Assembly (NCBI RefSeq): GCF_036231945.1
Contig: NZ_CP109599.1
Location: 7,033,501-7,097,500 of the forward strand
Reading direction: 5' to 3'
Length of the DNA stretch: 64,000 nucleotides
From: Streptomyces sp. NBC_01429
Lineage (GTDB): Bacteria; Actinomycetota; Actinomycetes; Streptomycetales; Streptomycetaceae
Made by a program: the position numbers and the translations under genes. Below the pieces are notes generated by a model. That model was not told where the DNA came from. It ran no database searches and was given only the letters and a program-made list of their open reading frames with translations. Positions 1-8,552 of the stretch are shown piece by piece (position 1 is the first letter of the stretch; each line of letters begins with the position of its first letter).

Positions 1-1003
1 CGTCGACCGTGATGACCTTCGCGTGCATCATCGTCGGCCGGTAGTGGAAGATCCGCACCCCGCTGGCCAGCAGCTCCTCGTAGTGGTTCTGGCCCGCGAG
101 CTGGCAGACCCGTTTGTCGGTGTGCGGCCCCGGCAGCAGGATCTCCACCGCCACCCCGCGCCGCGCGGTCGCGCACAGCAGCCCGATGAAGTACGCGTCG
201 GGCGCGAAGTACGCGGTGGCCACCCGTACCCGTTCCTGCGCCGACTCCAGCACGACCCGGAGCAGCGTCTGCATGTCCTGCCAGCCGAAGCTCGCCGATC
301 CGCGCACCACCTGGACGACCGCGCCGCCCTGCGGGCTGTGCTCGACGAAGCGGTCCCGCGTGTCGAACAGGTCCTCGTGACACTCGGCCCAGTTCTGCGC
401 GAAGGCGGCGGCGAGACCGTCCACCGCCGGGCCGCTCACCCGCACATGGGTGTCGCGCCACTCGCTCTCGTCCCGGGCGTCGCCGCACCACTCCTCGGCG
501 ATCCCCACCCCGCCGGTGAAGGCCGTCATCTCGTCGACGACCAGTACCTTGCGGTGGCAGCGGTGGTTCTGCTTGAAGGGGGAGAGGTAGAGCGGCTTGC
601 GGAACCAGGCCACCCGCACCCCGGCCTGTTCCATCGCGCGCAGCTGGCCCTTGTCGATCAGCCGGCTGCCGAACCCGTCCAGCAGCAGCCGCACCCGGAC
701 ACCCGCGCGGGCCCGGTCGGCGAGGGCCTCGGCGAACCGGCGGGCGATGTCGCCCTTCCAGTAGACGAACGTCATCATGTCGACGGTGTGCTCGGCGGAG
801 CCGATGGCGTCCAGCATCGCGGAGAAGATCTCGTCGCCGTTGCGCAGCGGCACCAGGGCGTTGCCCTCGGTCGCCGCGATCCCGATCAGCCGCTCCAGCC
901 GTCGCCGTATCCGCAGCGCGCGCTCCTCGGGGGAGAGCGGCGGGTCCGCCGGCCCCTCGGGGTCCCCGGGGCGGAGCGCGGGCTGCTGCTGGGTGCTGCT
1001 CAT
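1..1003 (-). CDS. Phospholipase D-like protein, cardiolipin synthase type (partial)
   Basis: Phospholipase D superfamily enzyme, most like bacterial cardiolipin synthases that transfer phosphatidyl groups at the membrane. Read leftwards from the ATG at 1003, which has a GAGGT ribosome site 9 bases upstream. It has a complete first HKD motif (HRKVLVVD, about residue 147) followed by GGVGIAEEW, and the second HKD motif (HAKVITVD) begins right at the window edge near residue 327. The C-terminal end is therefore missing. The N-terminus (MSSTQQQPALR) shows no signal peptide or membrane helix, so this is a soluble-type member. Family assignment is firm; the substrate is inferred. Confidence 0.85.
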   Translation of the reverse strand, partial: MSSTQQQPALRPGDPEGPADPPLSPEERALRIRRRLERLIGIAATEGNALVPLRNGDEIFSAMLDAIGSAEHTVDMMTFVYWKGDIARRFAEALADRARAGVRVRLLLDGFGSRLIDKGQLRAMEQAGVRVAWFRKPLYLSPFKQNHRCHRKVLVVDEMTAFTGGVGIAEEWCGDARDESEWRDTHVRVSGPAVDGLAAAFAQNWAECHEDLFDTRDRFVEHSPQGGAVVQVVRGSASFGWQDMQTLLRVVLESAQERVRVATAYFAPDAYFIGLLCATARRGVAVEILLPGPHTDKRVCQLAGQNHYEELLASGVRIFHYRPTMMHAKVITVD

Positions 1004-1161
1004 GGGGTCTACCTCGACGGCGTCACGGTGCGGGAGTGGTGCGAGAGGGGTTGTCGCGCGCGGGGGAGTCGTGCGTGAAGTGGGGAGCGGGCGGACACGG
1101 GAGGGGCGGCCCTCTTCGGCGCGGCCCGCTCCCGTGTCCCTTCCGGCGGGCGCGCCGGAGG

Positions 1162-2079
1162 TCACGCCTCGGCCAGCATGCCCGTCCTGAGCTTGGCGAG
1201 CGTACGGGACAGCAGCCGGGAGACATGCATCTGCGAGACGCCGAGCCGCTCGCCGATCTGCGACTGGGTGAGTTCCTGGCCGAAGCGGAACTCCAGGATC
1301 TGCCGCTCGCGCGCGTCGAGGGTGGTCAGCAGCGGGGCGAGGGTGTGGAAGTCCTCCACCAGCTCCATGGCCGGGTCGCGGTCGCCGAGGGTGTCGGCGT
1401 ACGTACGGCTCCCGCCGCCCGGCCCCCCGTCGTCGCCGTCGGCCGGCAGGTCGAGGGAGCCCGCGCTGTAGCCGTTGGCGGCGACGAGCCCCTCGATCAC
1501 CTCGTCCTCGGTCAGCTCCAGCCGCTCGGCCAGCTCGCCCACCGTGGGCTCGCGGTCCAGCAGGAGCGCGAGGCTCTCCTTGGCCTTGGCCAGCTCGACG
1601 CGCAGCTCCTGGAGGCGGCGCGGAACATGGACGGCCCAGGTGGTGTCGCGGAAGAAGCGCTTGATCTCACCGATGATGTAGGGGACCGCGAAGGTGGTGA
1701 ACTCGACCTCGCGGGAGAGGTCGAAGCGGTCGATGGCCTTGATCAGCCCGACGGTGCCGACCTGGAGGATGTCCTCCATCTCGTCCGCGCCCCGGTTGCG
1801 GAAGCGGCTCGCGGCGAACCGTACGAGCGACTGGTTCATCTCGATCAGGGTGTTGCGCGCGTACTGGTGCTCGCGCGTGCCCTCCTCAAGGACCTGGAGC
1901 TGGTCGAAGAACAGCTTCGACAGCGCCCGCGCGTCCTTCGGGGCGACCTTTCCGGCGTCCTCGATCCACGGCAGTTCGCCGGTCCGGTCCCGGGTGCCGC
2001 CGTCCGGGAGGTCCGTCACCGCCGCGGACGGAGCGGGTGAGGCGGTGGACGTGGCGGCGGACGGTGCGGATATCGGCAT
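1162..2079 (-). CDS. RNA polymerase sigma factor, SigB/SigF/SigG subfamily
   Basis: Alternative sigma factor of 305 residues. The start at 2079 is chosen because GGGAGG lies 8 bases upstream; a longer reading lacks a ribosome site. A disordered Ala/Ser/Pro N-terminus of about 45 residues is followed by region 2 (DILQVGTVGLIKAIDRFD, then EFTTFAVPYIIGEIKRFFRD), region 3 (TVGELAERLELTEDEV) and a region 4 helix-turn-helix (LTQSQIGERLGVSQMHVSRLL). This is the Gram-positive stress and sporulation sigma group. No anti-sigma or anti-anti-sigma gene is adjacent, so the stimulus cannot be read from context. Which of the several Streptomyces paralogues this is cannot be settled by eye. Confidence 0.9.
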   Translation of the reverse strand: MPISAPSAATSTASPAPSAAVTDLPDGGTRDRTGELPWIEDAGKVAPKDARALSKLFFDQLQVLEEGTREHQYARNTLIEMNQSLVRFAASRFRNRGADEMEDILQVGTVGLIKAIDRFDLSREVEFTTFAVPYIIGEIKRFFRDTTWAVHVPRRLQELRVELAKAKESLALLLDREPTVGELAERLELTEDEVIEGLVAANGYSAGSLDLPADGDDGGPGGGSRTYADTLGDRDPAMELVEDFHTLAPLLTTLDARERQILEFRFGQELTQSQIGERLGVSQMHVSRLLSRTLAKLRTGMLAEA

Positions 2080-2359
2080 GACGTGATCCCTCCCGGAGCT
2101 GCTGTTCTGCGATCCTGCGAGTGCCCGGGCGGCCCAGGAGTATGCGCGCACCGGCGAAAAATCTTCGGGCGGTGCGTTCGTGGTGTCTTCGCGGTGCGTT
2201 TTCGCCGGGCCTCGCCGGCCGTGATGCCCTCCTGACGCCGCGCGGAGTAGGGTGATTAAAGCGAGGATACGAGGACATGTCGCCATCGGCCGCAGCGTCG
2301 AGGGCGTCCTTGATGAGGCCCGGAGCGCGCCATGACCGAATCAGGTGGAGCGACGACGT

Positions 2360-2581
2360 ATGTCCGTGGCAGATGACTCCTCGCAGAGTCCGATCGGTGC
2401 GATCGGCAGAGTGACCGTGCCGATCCCGGCCGACGGGCCCGGCGAGGTGCTGGTGTCCGTACGGGGCGGTTCCGAGGCGTACGCGGCCTGGGCGGACCGT
2501 CCGATCGGCAGACACCTTCGCGTGATCGTCGTCGAGTCGATCTCGGCGCGGTCGGTGATCGTGGAACCCCTTCCTTCCTGA
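2360..2581 (+). CDS. Small NfeD-like OB-fold protein
   Basis: 73-residue protein without membrane segments. GAIGRVTVPI at residues 13-22 and the later beta-rich part ending in HLRVIVVE...VIVEPLPS resemble the soluble C-terminal OB domain of NfeD proteins. It lies 117 bases upstream of a flotillin-like gene on the same strand, and NfeD proteins are the usual genetic partners of flotillins. The start at 2360 is chosen for GGTGGAG 9 bases upstream rather than an in-frame GTG at 2345. It lacks the membrane and protease parts of full NfeD, so it is a minimal version. The role (membrane microdomain organisation) is inferred from the pairing. Confidence 0.7.
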   Translation: MSVADDSSQSPIGAIGRVTVPIPADGPGEVLVSVRGGSEAYAAWADRPIGRHLRVIVVESISARSVIVEPLPS

Positions 2582-2698
2582 ATCACGGGTCTGAACCACG
2601 GGCCTGAATCACGGGGACCCGCACCCGTACGGGGACCCGCCCCACGGGGGAGGCGATCTGCCGGCCGTGATCGGCGGGCAGTAGGACAGGAGTCCGCC

Positions 2699-3901
2699 AT
2701 GCTCTTCTGGCATGTACCCGCGCCCAACGAGGCGATGCTCATATCCGGCTCCAAACGGCAGGAGCAGGACACCCAGTTCCGGATCGTCACCGGGCACGGC
2801 AGCTTCGTCATGCCCATCAAGCACAAGGTCCGCATGCTGTCCCTGGCGCTGCGCGAGGCGGAGATCGTCGAGGACTGCGTCACCCAGCAGGGAATCCTCC
2901 TCAACGTCCGCGCGGTGTCGGTGTTCAAGGTGGGCGACGACGCCGTGTCGATCGCCAACGCCGCCCGCCGGTTCCTGGCGGAACAGGACAGGATGGAGGA
3001 GCTGGTCGGCCGGATCTTCGCGGGCCACCTCCGCTCCATCATCGGCGGACTGACCGTCGAACAGATCATCAGGGAACGCGACCGGGTCGCCCAGGAGGTC
3101 AAGCAGGGCAGCCACACGGAGATGGAGAAGCTCGGCATCGTCGTGGACGCCCTCCAGATCCAGGAGATCGGCGACGCCACCGGCTACATCCAGAACCTCG
3201 CCGCCCCGCACGCCGCCGCGGTCGCCAGCCAGGCGCGGATCGCCCAGGCACGGGCCGACCAGCAGGCGTCCGAGCGTGAGCAGCAGGCCGCCGCGCTCAA
3301 GGCCGAGTACGAACGCGACACCGCGATCAAGCGGGCCGGTTTCCACGCCGAGACGGAGCAGGTCAACGCCCGCGCCGCGCAGGCCGGACCGCTCGCCGAG
3401 GCCAGGGCCTCGCAGGAGACCATCGAGCAGCAGACCGGGCTGGCCGAGCGGCAGGCACGGCTGGCCGCGCAGCGGCTGGAGGCCGAGGTACGGCGCCCGG
3501 CGGACGCCGAGGCGTACCGGCAGCGCACCCTCGCCGAGGCCGCCCGCGACCGGGTGAAGTTCGAGGCGGACGGCGACGCCTACACCGAGCGCACCCTCGC
3601 CGACGCCCAGGCCGCCGCGAACACCGCCCGTGCCGCTTCCCTCAAGGACGGCAACCAGGAGCTGATCGCGGCCAACCGCACCGTCGAGAACCTGCCGGCG
3701 CTGGCCGACGCCGCCGCCCGCGGCATGGCGGGCGCACACCTGACCGTGCTGAGCGGCACCGACGGGGTGAACGACATGGCGGCGGGTCTGGTGGGCCAGG
3801 GCATGGCCATCCTCGACTCGCTCAAGGGCGCGACGGACGGCCTGAAGAACGCCCCGAGCGTCAACGGGAAGCCCTCCCTGCGCGTCACCGAGTCCAACTG
3901 A
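2699..3901 (+). CDS. Flotillin-like SPFH/Band 7 protein
   Basis: 400-residue SPFH-domain protein. The Band 7 domain occupies about residues 5-170, followed by an Ala/Glu/Arg-rich coiled coil at about 180-310 (repeats such as QARIAQARADQQASEREQQ) and a Gly/Ala-rich tail. This is the flotillin layout; flotillins oligomerise on membranes and organise microdomains. No N-terminal transmembrane hairpin is obvious (MLFWHVPAPNEAML), so membrane attachment would need acylation or a partner. An AGGAG ribosome site precedes the ATG, and the upstream gene encodes an NfeD-like protein. A strong hairpin terminator follows the stop codon. Confidence 0.85.
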   Translation: MLFWHVPAPNEAMLISGSKRQEQDTQFRIVTGHGSFVMPIKHKVRMLSLALREAEIVEDCVTQQGILLNVRAVSVFKVGDDAVSIANAARRFLAEQDRMEELVGRIFAGHLRSIIGGLTVEQIIRERDRVAQEVKQGSHTEMEKLGIVVDALQIQEIGDATGYIQNLAAPHAAAVASQARIAQARADQQASEREQQAAALKAEYERDTAIKRAGFHAETEQVNARAAQAGPLAEARASQETIEQQTGLAERQARLAAQRLEAEVRRPADAEAYRQRTLAEAARDRVKFEADGDAYTERTLADAQAAANTARAASLKDGNQELIAANRTVENLPALADAAARGMAGAHLTVLSGTDGVNDMAAGLVGQGMAILDSLKGATDGLKNAPSVNGKPSLRVTESN

Positions 3902-3924
3902 CACCGGCTCCCCACCGGCCACAC

Positions 3925-3962
3925 GGGCGGGCCGTACGGTTCACGAACCGTACGGCCCGCCC
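3925..3962. terminator. Bidirectional hairpin terminator
   Basis: Perfect 18-base inverted repeat: the left arm 3925-3942 begins GGGCGGGCC and the right arm is 3945-3962, with a two-base gap. It lies between the convergent flotillin gene and the small membrane protein gene. No T-tract follows, as is usual in Streptomyces. Confidence 0.8.
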
Positions 3963-3988
3963 CTGTGCGTCTCGGCCCTGTGTCGCGG

Positions 3989-4144
3989 TCAGCTGCGAGT
4001 CGCTGCCATCGCGACCGTGATCAGGCACAGGACCACCCAGCCGAACCACAGCCAGCCGCTGCTGCCGAGCGCTGCCGTGTACCCCGTCACCGCGACCAGC
4101 GCGCCGACGGTCACCATGCCCATCGTCTTCGTGGATCCGGACAT
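3989..4144 (-). CDS. Small membrane protein, about 51 residues
   Basis: Short protein with two hydrophobic stretches (residues about 8-26, MGMVTVGALVAVTGYTAAL, and 31-48, WLWFGWVVLCLITVAMAA), so probably a two-helix membrane protein. The ATG at 4144 is preferred over an upstream in-frame ATG because GGAGGAGG lies 6-8 bases in front of it. It sits 61 bases downstream of ctaG on the same strand and may be co-transcribed with it. I do not recognise a named family. Confidence 0.6.
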   Translation of the reverse strand: MSGSTKTMGMVTVGALVAVTGYTAALGSSGWLWFGWVVLCLITVAMAATRS

Positions 4145-4205
4145 GCGCGTCCTCCTCCAGGCCGGGGCCGTGAAGCCCATCGTCACCCGTGACGAGGGGT
4201 TCGCG

Positions 4206-5159
4206 CTACTGCCCCCGGGCCTGGAGGGAGGCCAGATAGGCGTTGTACCGCGCCAGCTCCTGGTCGCCGTCCCGGTCCGCGGCCCGGTCCGAGCGCTTGG
4301 CCTGCCGCTGCTCCGAGCGGTACCACTGGAACACCAGCGCGATCAGCACCAGCACCGACGGGATCTCACTGAACGCCCAGGCGATACCGCCCGCCGCGTT
4401 CTGGTCGGTCAGCGCGTCGATCCCCAGCGAGGCCGACGGCGAGCTGTACGTCGCGACCATCGGCTCGCTCGCCATCATCAGCGCGATCCCGAAGAACGCG
4501 TGGAACGGCATCCCGGCGAACAGCTCCAGCATCCGGATCACATAGCCGGGCCGGTGCGGCCCCGGGTCCACGCCCATGATCGGCCAGAAGAAGACCAGGC
4601 CGACCGCGAGGAAGTGCGTCATCATCGCGATGTGCCCCGTTGTGGAGCCCATCAGGAAGTCGAAGAGCGGAGTGAAGTACAGCCCGTACAGGCTCGCGAT
4701 GAACAGCGGGATCGTGAACGCCGGGTGCGTGATGACTCGCAGGTAGCGGCTGTGCAGCAGCGCGAGCAGCAGCTCGCGCGGCCCCTTGGCGCCGCGCCGG
4801 CCCGCCACCGGCAGCGCCCGCAGCGCCAGCGTCACCGGCGCGCCGAGCAGCAGCAGGATGGGGGAGACCATGCTGATCACCATGTGCTGCACCATGTGCA
4901 CGCTGAACATGACCATGCCGTAGTCGTTCAGCCCCGTGCACATCATCAGCGCCACGGTCAGCACACCGAAGACGAACCCGATGGTGCGGCCCACCGGCCA
5001 GGCGTCGCCGCGCCGGCGCAGCCGCAGCACGGCCCAGCCGTAGAGGGCGAGCGCCAGCGCGCAGCCGATGAGGAAGAAGAGGTCGGGCGAGTACGCCAGC
5101 CCCCGCCCCAGCGTGAACGGCGGCAGATCCATGGTCATGCCGTGCCCGCTGTGATCCAT
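4206..5159 (-). CDS. ctaG: Cytochrome c oxidase assembly protein, CtaG (caa3 type)
   Basis: 317-residue polytopic membrane protein of the Bacillus-type CtaG family, needed for maturation and copper loading of aa3/caa3 cytochrome oxidase. The His/Met-rich start (MDHSGHGMTM) suits metal handling outside the membrane. About seven to eight hydrophobic helices follow, with conserved His/Met segments such as MVMFSVHMVQHMVISMVSP and MTHFLAVGLVFFWPIMGVDP, and an Arg/Lys-rich cytoplasmic tail. A terminator at 5230-5265 separates it from pfkA upstream. Confidence 0.87.
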   Translation of the reverse strand: MDHSGHGMTMDLPPFTLGRGLAYSPDLFFLIGCALALALYGWAVLRLRRRGDAWPVGRTIGFVFGVLTVALMMCTGLNDYGMVMFSVHMVQHMVISMVSPILLLLGAPVTLALRALPVAGRRGAKGPRELLLALLHSRYLRVITHPAFTIPLFIASLYGLYFTPLFDFLMGSTTGHIAMMTHFLAVGLVFFWPIMGVDPGPHRPGYVIRMLELFAGMPFHAFFGIALMMASEPMVATYSSPSASLGIDALTDQNAAGGIAWAFSEIPSVLVLIALVFQWYRSEQRQAKRSDRAADRDGDQELARYNAYLASLQARGQ

Positions 5160-5229
5160 CCGTGTGCTCCCGTGGGACGAGCGTGAAACAGTCCGGCCCG
5201 ATTCACGCCGGTTGTCCGCACCAGAGTAG

Positions 5230-5265
5230 AACCGCCCCCGGCCGCGTCAGCGGGCGGGGGCGGTT
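5230..5265 (-). terminator. Hairpin terminator after pfkA
   Basis: Inverted repeat: 5230-5240 (AACCGCCCCCG) pairs with 5255-5265, then four further pairs after one mismatch, with loop GTCA at 5246-5249. It lies 22 bases past the pfkA stop codon. Confidence 0.7.
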
Positions 5266-5287
5266 CCGGGCGTCCCCGGGACACGGG

Positions 5288-6313
5288 TCAGAGCACGCAC
5301 TCCGCCTCGGCGTAACGCTCGGCGGGCACCGTCTTGAGCGTCTCCACGGCCTCGCCCAGCGGCACCATCACGATGTCCGTGCCGCGCAGCGCCGTCAGCA
5401 TGCCGAACTCGCCCCGGTGGGTGGCCTCGACCGCGTGCCAGCCGAAGCGGGTGGCCAGCACCCTGTCGTACGCCGTGGGGGTGCCACCGCGCTGGACATG
5501 GCCCAGTATCACCGGCCTGGCCTCCTTGCCGAGCCGCTCCTCCAGCTCGGTGGAGAGCTGCCGCGCCACACCGGCGAAGCGCTCGTGGCCGTACACGTCC
5601 TTGCCGCCCTCGTCGAACTCCATGGAGCCCTCGCGCGGCTTCGCGCCCTCCGCCACCACGACGATCGCGAACCGCTTGCCCGCCGAGAAGCGCCGGCCGA
5701 CCAGCTCGGTCAGCTCGTCCATGTCGAAGGGGCGCTCGGGCACCACGATCGCGTGGGCCCCGGCGGCCATCCCGGAGTGCAGCGCGATCCAGCCGGTGTG
5801 CCGGCCCATGACCTCGACGATCAGCACCCGCTGGTGGGACTCGGCGGTGGTCTTCAGCCGGTCCAGCGCCTCGGTGGCGACCCCGACGGCCGTGTCGAAC
5901 CCGAAGGTGACATCCGTCGAGGCGATGTCGTTGTCGATGGTCTTCGGTACGCCGACGATCGGCAGCCCGGCCTCGGACAGCAGGTGGGCGGCCTTGAGGG
6001 TGCCCTCACCGCCTATCGGGATGATCGCGTCGAGCCCCAGATCGGCGACGTGGCCCCTGGCCCGCTCCACCCCGTCCCGCAGATGCGCGGGCTGTACCCG
6101 GGAAGAGCCGAGGATGGTGCCACCGCGGGCCAGGATGCCGCCCACGGCGTCCAGGTCCAGCTTGCGGTAGTCGCACTCCAGGAGGCCCTTCCAGCCGTCG
6201 TGGAAGCCGATCACCTCGTCGCCGTGATCGACGACGGCCCGGTGCACGACGGACCTGATCACGGCGTTGAGGCCGGGACAGTCGCCGCCTGAGGTGAGCA
6301 CACCAATACGCAT
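5288..6313 (-). CDS. pfkA: 6-phosphofructokinase, ATP-dependent type
   Basis: Phosphorylates fructose 6-phosphate to fructose 1,6-bisphosphate in glycolysis. It is 341 residues from the ATG at 6313, starting MRIGVLTSGGDCPGLNAVIR with the nucleotide-binding GGDCPGLN. The motif GGEGT places Gly at position 104 in the usual numbering, which is associated with ATP rather than pyrophosphate use, while VPKTIDNDI has Lys at 124, as in group III enzymes from actinobacteria. MGRHTGWIAL and HVQRGG match substrate-binding segments. A start further upstream is possible by frame but would add a low-complexity N-terminus. It lies downstream of gatD/murT on the same strand, with a 134-base gap. Confidence 0.93.
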   Translation of the reverse strand: MRIGVLTSGGDCPGLNAVIRSVVHRAVVDHGDEVIGFHDGWKGLLECDYRKLDLDAVGGILARGGTILGSSRVQPAHLRDGVERARGHVADLGLDAIIPIGGEGTLKAAHLLSEAGLPIVGVPKTIDNDIASTDVTFGFDTAVGVATEALDRLKTTAESHQRVLIVEVMGRHTGWIALHSGMAAGAHAIVVPERPFDMDELTELVGRRFSAGKRFAIVVVAEGAKPREGSMEFDEGGKDVYGHERFAGVARQLSTELEERLGKEARPVILGHVQRGGTPTAYDRVLATRFGWHAVEATHRGEFGMLTALRGTDIVMVPLGEAVETLKTVPAERYAEAECVL

Positions 6314-6447
6314 AGCCCGGGATACCTTTGCAACGTGGGCCGACGGCCGGACACCGTTGTCCGGCCAGATCGCCGCCACCCTACCGGCGGGCGGCGGCCC
6401 GGCCGAACCCGGCGTCCGACTGCTGGACACCCCGTGACCCGCCGATG

Positions 6448-7176
6448 TCAGGCGGGCTGGGTCGCCGCGGCGACCCGCTCGGCGCGCAGCGCCTCGTACC
6501 ACCGGTCGTCGGTCGGCGGCAGCGCGTTGACGTCGAGCGCCAGCTTCAGCAGCAGATCGGCGATCTGCGGATTGCGCGCCATCACGGGACCGTGCATGTA
6601 CGTACCGAAGACGGTGCCGTTGTACGCGCCCTCCGTACCGTCGCCCGTGCCGTTGCCCCGGCCGAGCTGGACCCGCGCGAACGCGCGGGCCGACGGGCCG
6701 AGGTGCGTGATGCCCTGGTGGTTCTCGAACCCGGTCAGCTGCGGGAGGTTGAGCTGCGGGTCGATGTCCGCCAGTACGTCACCGACGCACCGCTCGCCCT
6801 CGCCCCGGGTCGAGACCACGTCGAGGAGCCCCAGACCGGCCTCACGCTCGCCGAGGTCGTTGACGAACTCGTGGCCCAGGATCTGGTAGCCGGCGCACAC
6901 CGAGAACACGATGGCGCCGTTGGAGACGGCCCGGCTGAGCCCGCCGTCCCGGCGCAGCCGCTCCGCCGCGAGCCGCTGCGGCCGGTCCTCACCGCCGCCG
7001 ATCAGATAGATGTCGCCGGACGTCGGCACCGGCTGGTCGCTGCGCACGTCCACGCGGGTGACGCCCAGCCCGCGCTGCCGGGCCCGGCGCTCCACGACCA
7101 GGGCGTTTCCCTGGTCGCCGTACGTGCTCAGCAGGTCGGGGTAGATCCACACCAGCCGCAGGCTGTTGTCACTCAT
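6448..7176 (-). CDS. gatD: Lipid II isoglutaminyl synthase, glutaminase subunit GatD
   Basis: Class I glutamine amidotransferase subunit that releases ammonia for amidation of D-Glu in lipid II, working with MurT. From the ATG at 7176 it is 242 residues. The nucleophile lies in SVCAGYQ (Cys94) and the catalytic His in TYMHGP (His195), the same region as in Staphylococcus GatD. The partner murT ends 49 bases upstream on the same strand, the normal operon order here. A GGAG ribosome site lies about 12 bases before the start. Confidence 0.92.
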   Translation of the reverse strand: MSDNSLRLVWIYPDLLSTYGDQGNALVVERRARQRGLGVTRVDVRSDQPVPTSGDIYLIGGGEDRPQRLAAERLRRDGGLSRAVSNGAIVFSVCAGYQILGHEFVNDLGEREAGLGLLDVVSTRGEGERCVGDVLADIDPQLNLPQLTGFENHQGITHLGPSARAFARVQLGRGNGTGDGTEGAYNGTVFGTYMHGPVMARNPQIADLLLKLALDVNALPPTDDRWYEALRAERVAAATQPA

Positions 7177-7225
7177 TCTCGCTCGTTCTCCAGGGGTCCG
7201 AGGTGTCCAGTTCTCCGGCACGGTG

Positions 7226-8464
7226 TCAGTTGCCCACTCTTCGGCGCAGGTCCTGGAACGAGGTGTAGTTGGCGATGGCCTCGATCCGTCCCGGCGGCGC
7301 CATCTGCACGGCCTCGTCGGCGGTCTCGCAGACCCGGAAGTCCAGACCGGCCACTTCGAGGCGCACGGCGAGGTCGAGCTTCCGGTCGCCGATCACGAAG
7401 ATCGGGTGACCGGCGAGCCGCGTGTAGTCGACGTCCCACAGCCACGAGGTGTCCGTACCGTCGGCGCCCCGGGCGTTGACGGCGAGGATCACCGGGGTCG
7501 GCGGCGGGTCGATGAGGGAGAACGTCTCCAGCCAGCCCGCGGGGTTCTTCGCGAGCAGCAGCCGCAGATCGCGGCCGAGGAAGGACACCACGTCGTACCG
7601 GCCGGCCACCGCCTGCACCTGGTACATCCGCTCCAGCGCCACCTGCGGCGGCACCCCGAAGGTCGCCACGACGGCGGCGGACGTCGCCGCGTTCGCCTTG
7701 TTGGCGCGCCCCGGCAGCTGGAGGTGGATCGGCCAGGCCGAGCCGTGCGGGTCCAGTACGTGGTCGCCGTGGAGCGCCCAGCTCGGCGGCGGCCTGCGGA
7801 AGCCGCACTCGCCGCAGAACCAGTCGTCGCCGGGGCGCTGCATCACACCACCGCAGGAGGGGCAGGACCAGGCGTCGTCCTTCCACTCCTGCCCGGCCGC
7901 CACCCACACCACGTTGGGCGAGGAGGAGGCGGCCCAGACGATCAGCGGGTCGTCGGCGTTCGCGATGACGACGGCCTTCGTACCGGCCAGGCCCTCCCGC
8001 CACTTCTCCGCGAGCATCCGGGTCTCCGCGGCGCGGTCGAGCTGGTCGCGCGAGAGGTTGAGCAGCGCGATCGCCTTGGGTGTCGTGTCGCGCGCCACCC
8101 CGGCGAGGTACTTCTCGTCGACCTCGATCACGCCGAACTTCGCGTCGGAGCCGCCCGCCAGGGCCGAGGTGATCCCGGCCGGCATATTGGCGCCGAGCGC
8201 GTTCGACACCACGGGCCCGGCGGCCCCCAGGGCCTCGGCGATCAGCCGGGTCGTCGTCGTTTTGCCGTTGGTCGCCGACACGAGGATGACGTCGAGGTGC
8301 TGCGCCAGCCGCCCGAGCAGATCCGGGTCGAGTCTGAGCGCCACCTTCCCGCCGATCACCGATCCGCTGCCGCGCCCAGCGGCGCGCGACACCGCCGCCG
8401 CGGCCTTGCCCGCCGTCACGGCCAGCTTGGCCCGCGGGGACAGCGGGTCCGTGTTGCCTGACAT
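7226..8464 (-). CDS. murT: Lipid II isoglutaminyl synthase, Mur ligase-like subunit MurT
   Basis: 412-residue Mur ligase homologue that activates the lipid II D-Glu alpha-carboxylate with ATP and amidates it using ammonia from GatD. It has the ATP loop ATNGKTTT (residues 64-71), an inserted zinc ribbon with two CxxC pairs (CPSC and CGEC, roughly residues 203-225) typical of MurT, and the central Mur ligase segment (IALLNLSRDQLDR). The C-terminal DUF1727-type domain interacts with GatD in the family. It is the first gene of the murT-gatD operon and is divergent from def. Confidence 0.93.
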   Translation of the reverse strand: MSGNTDPLSPRAKLAVTAGKAAAAVSRAAGRGSGSVIGGKVALRLDPDLLGRLAQHLDVILVSATNGKTTTTRLIAEALGAAGPVVSNALGANMPAGITSALAGGSDAKFGVIEVDEKYLAGVARDTTPKAIALLNLSRDQLDRAAETRMLAEKWREGLAGTKAVVIANADDPLIVWAASSSPNVVWVAAGQEWKDDAWSCPSCGGVMQRPGDDWFCGECGFRRPPPSWALHGDHVLDPHGSAWPIHLQLPGRANKANAATSAAVVATFGVPPQVALERMYQVQAVAGRYDVVSFLGRDLRLLLAKNPAGWLETFSLIDPPPTPVILAVNARGADGTDTSWLWDVDYTRLAGHPIFVIGDRKLDLAVRLEVAGLDFRVCETADEAVQMAPPGRIEAIANYTSFQDLRRRVGN

Positions 8465-8552
8465 CGCCTTGATCCTCCTTGCGTCGGTCCGTGGGTCAGC
8501 CTATCGAGATCCGGCCAGGGGCCCGAACCACGGCACCGGGCGGAAGGCGGGG

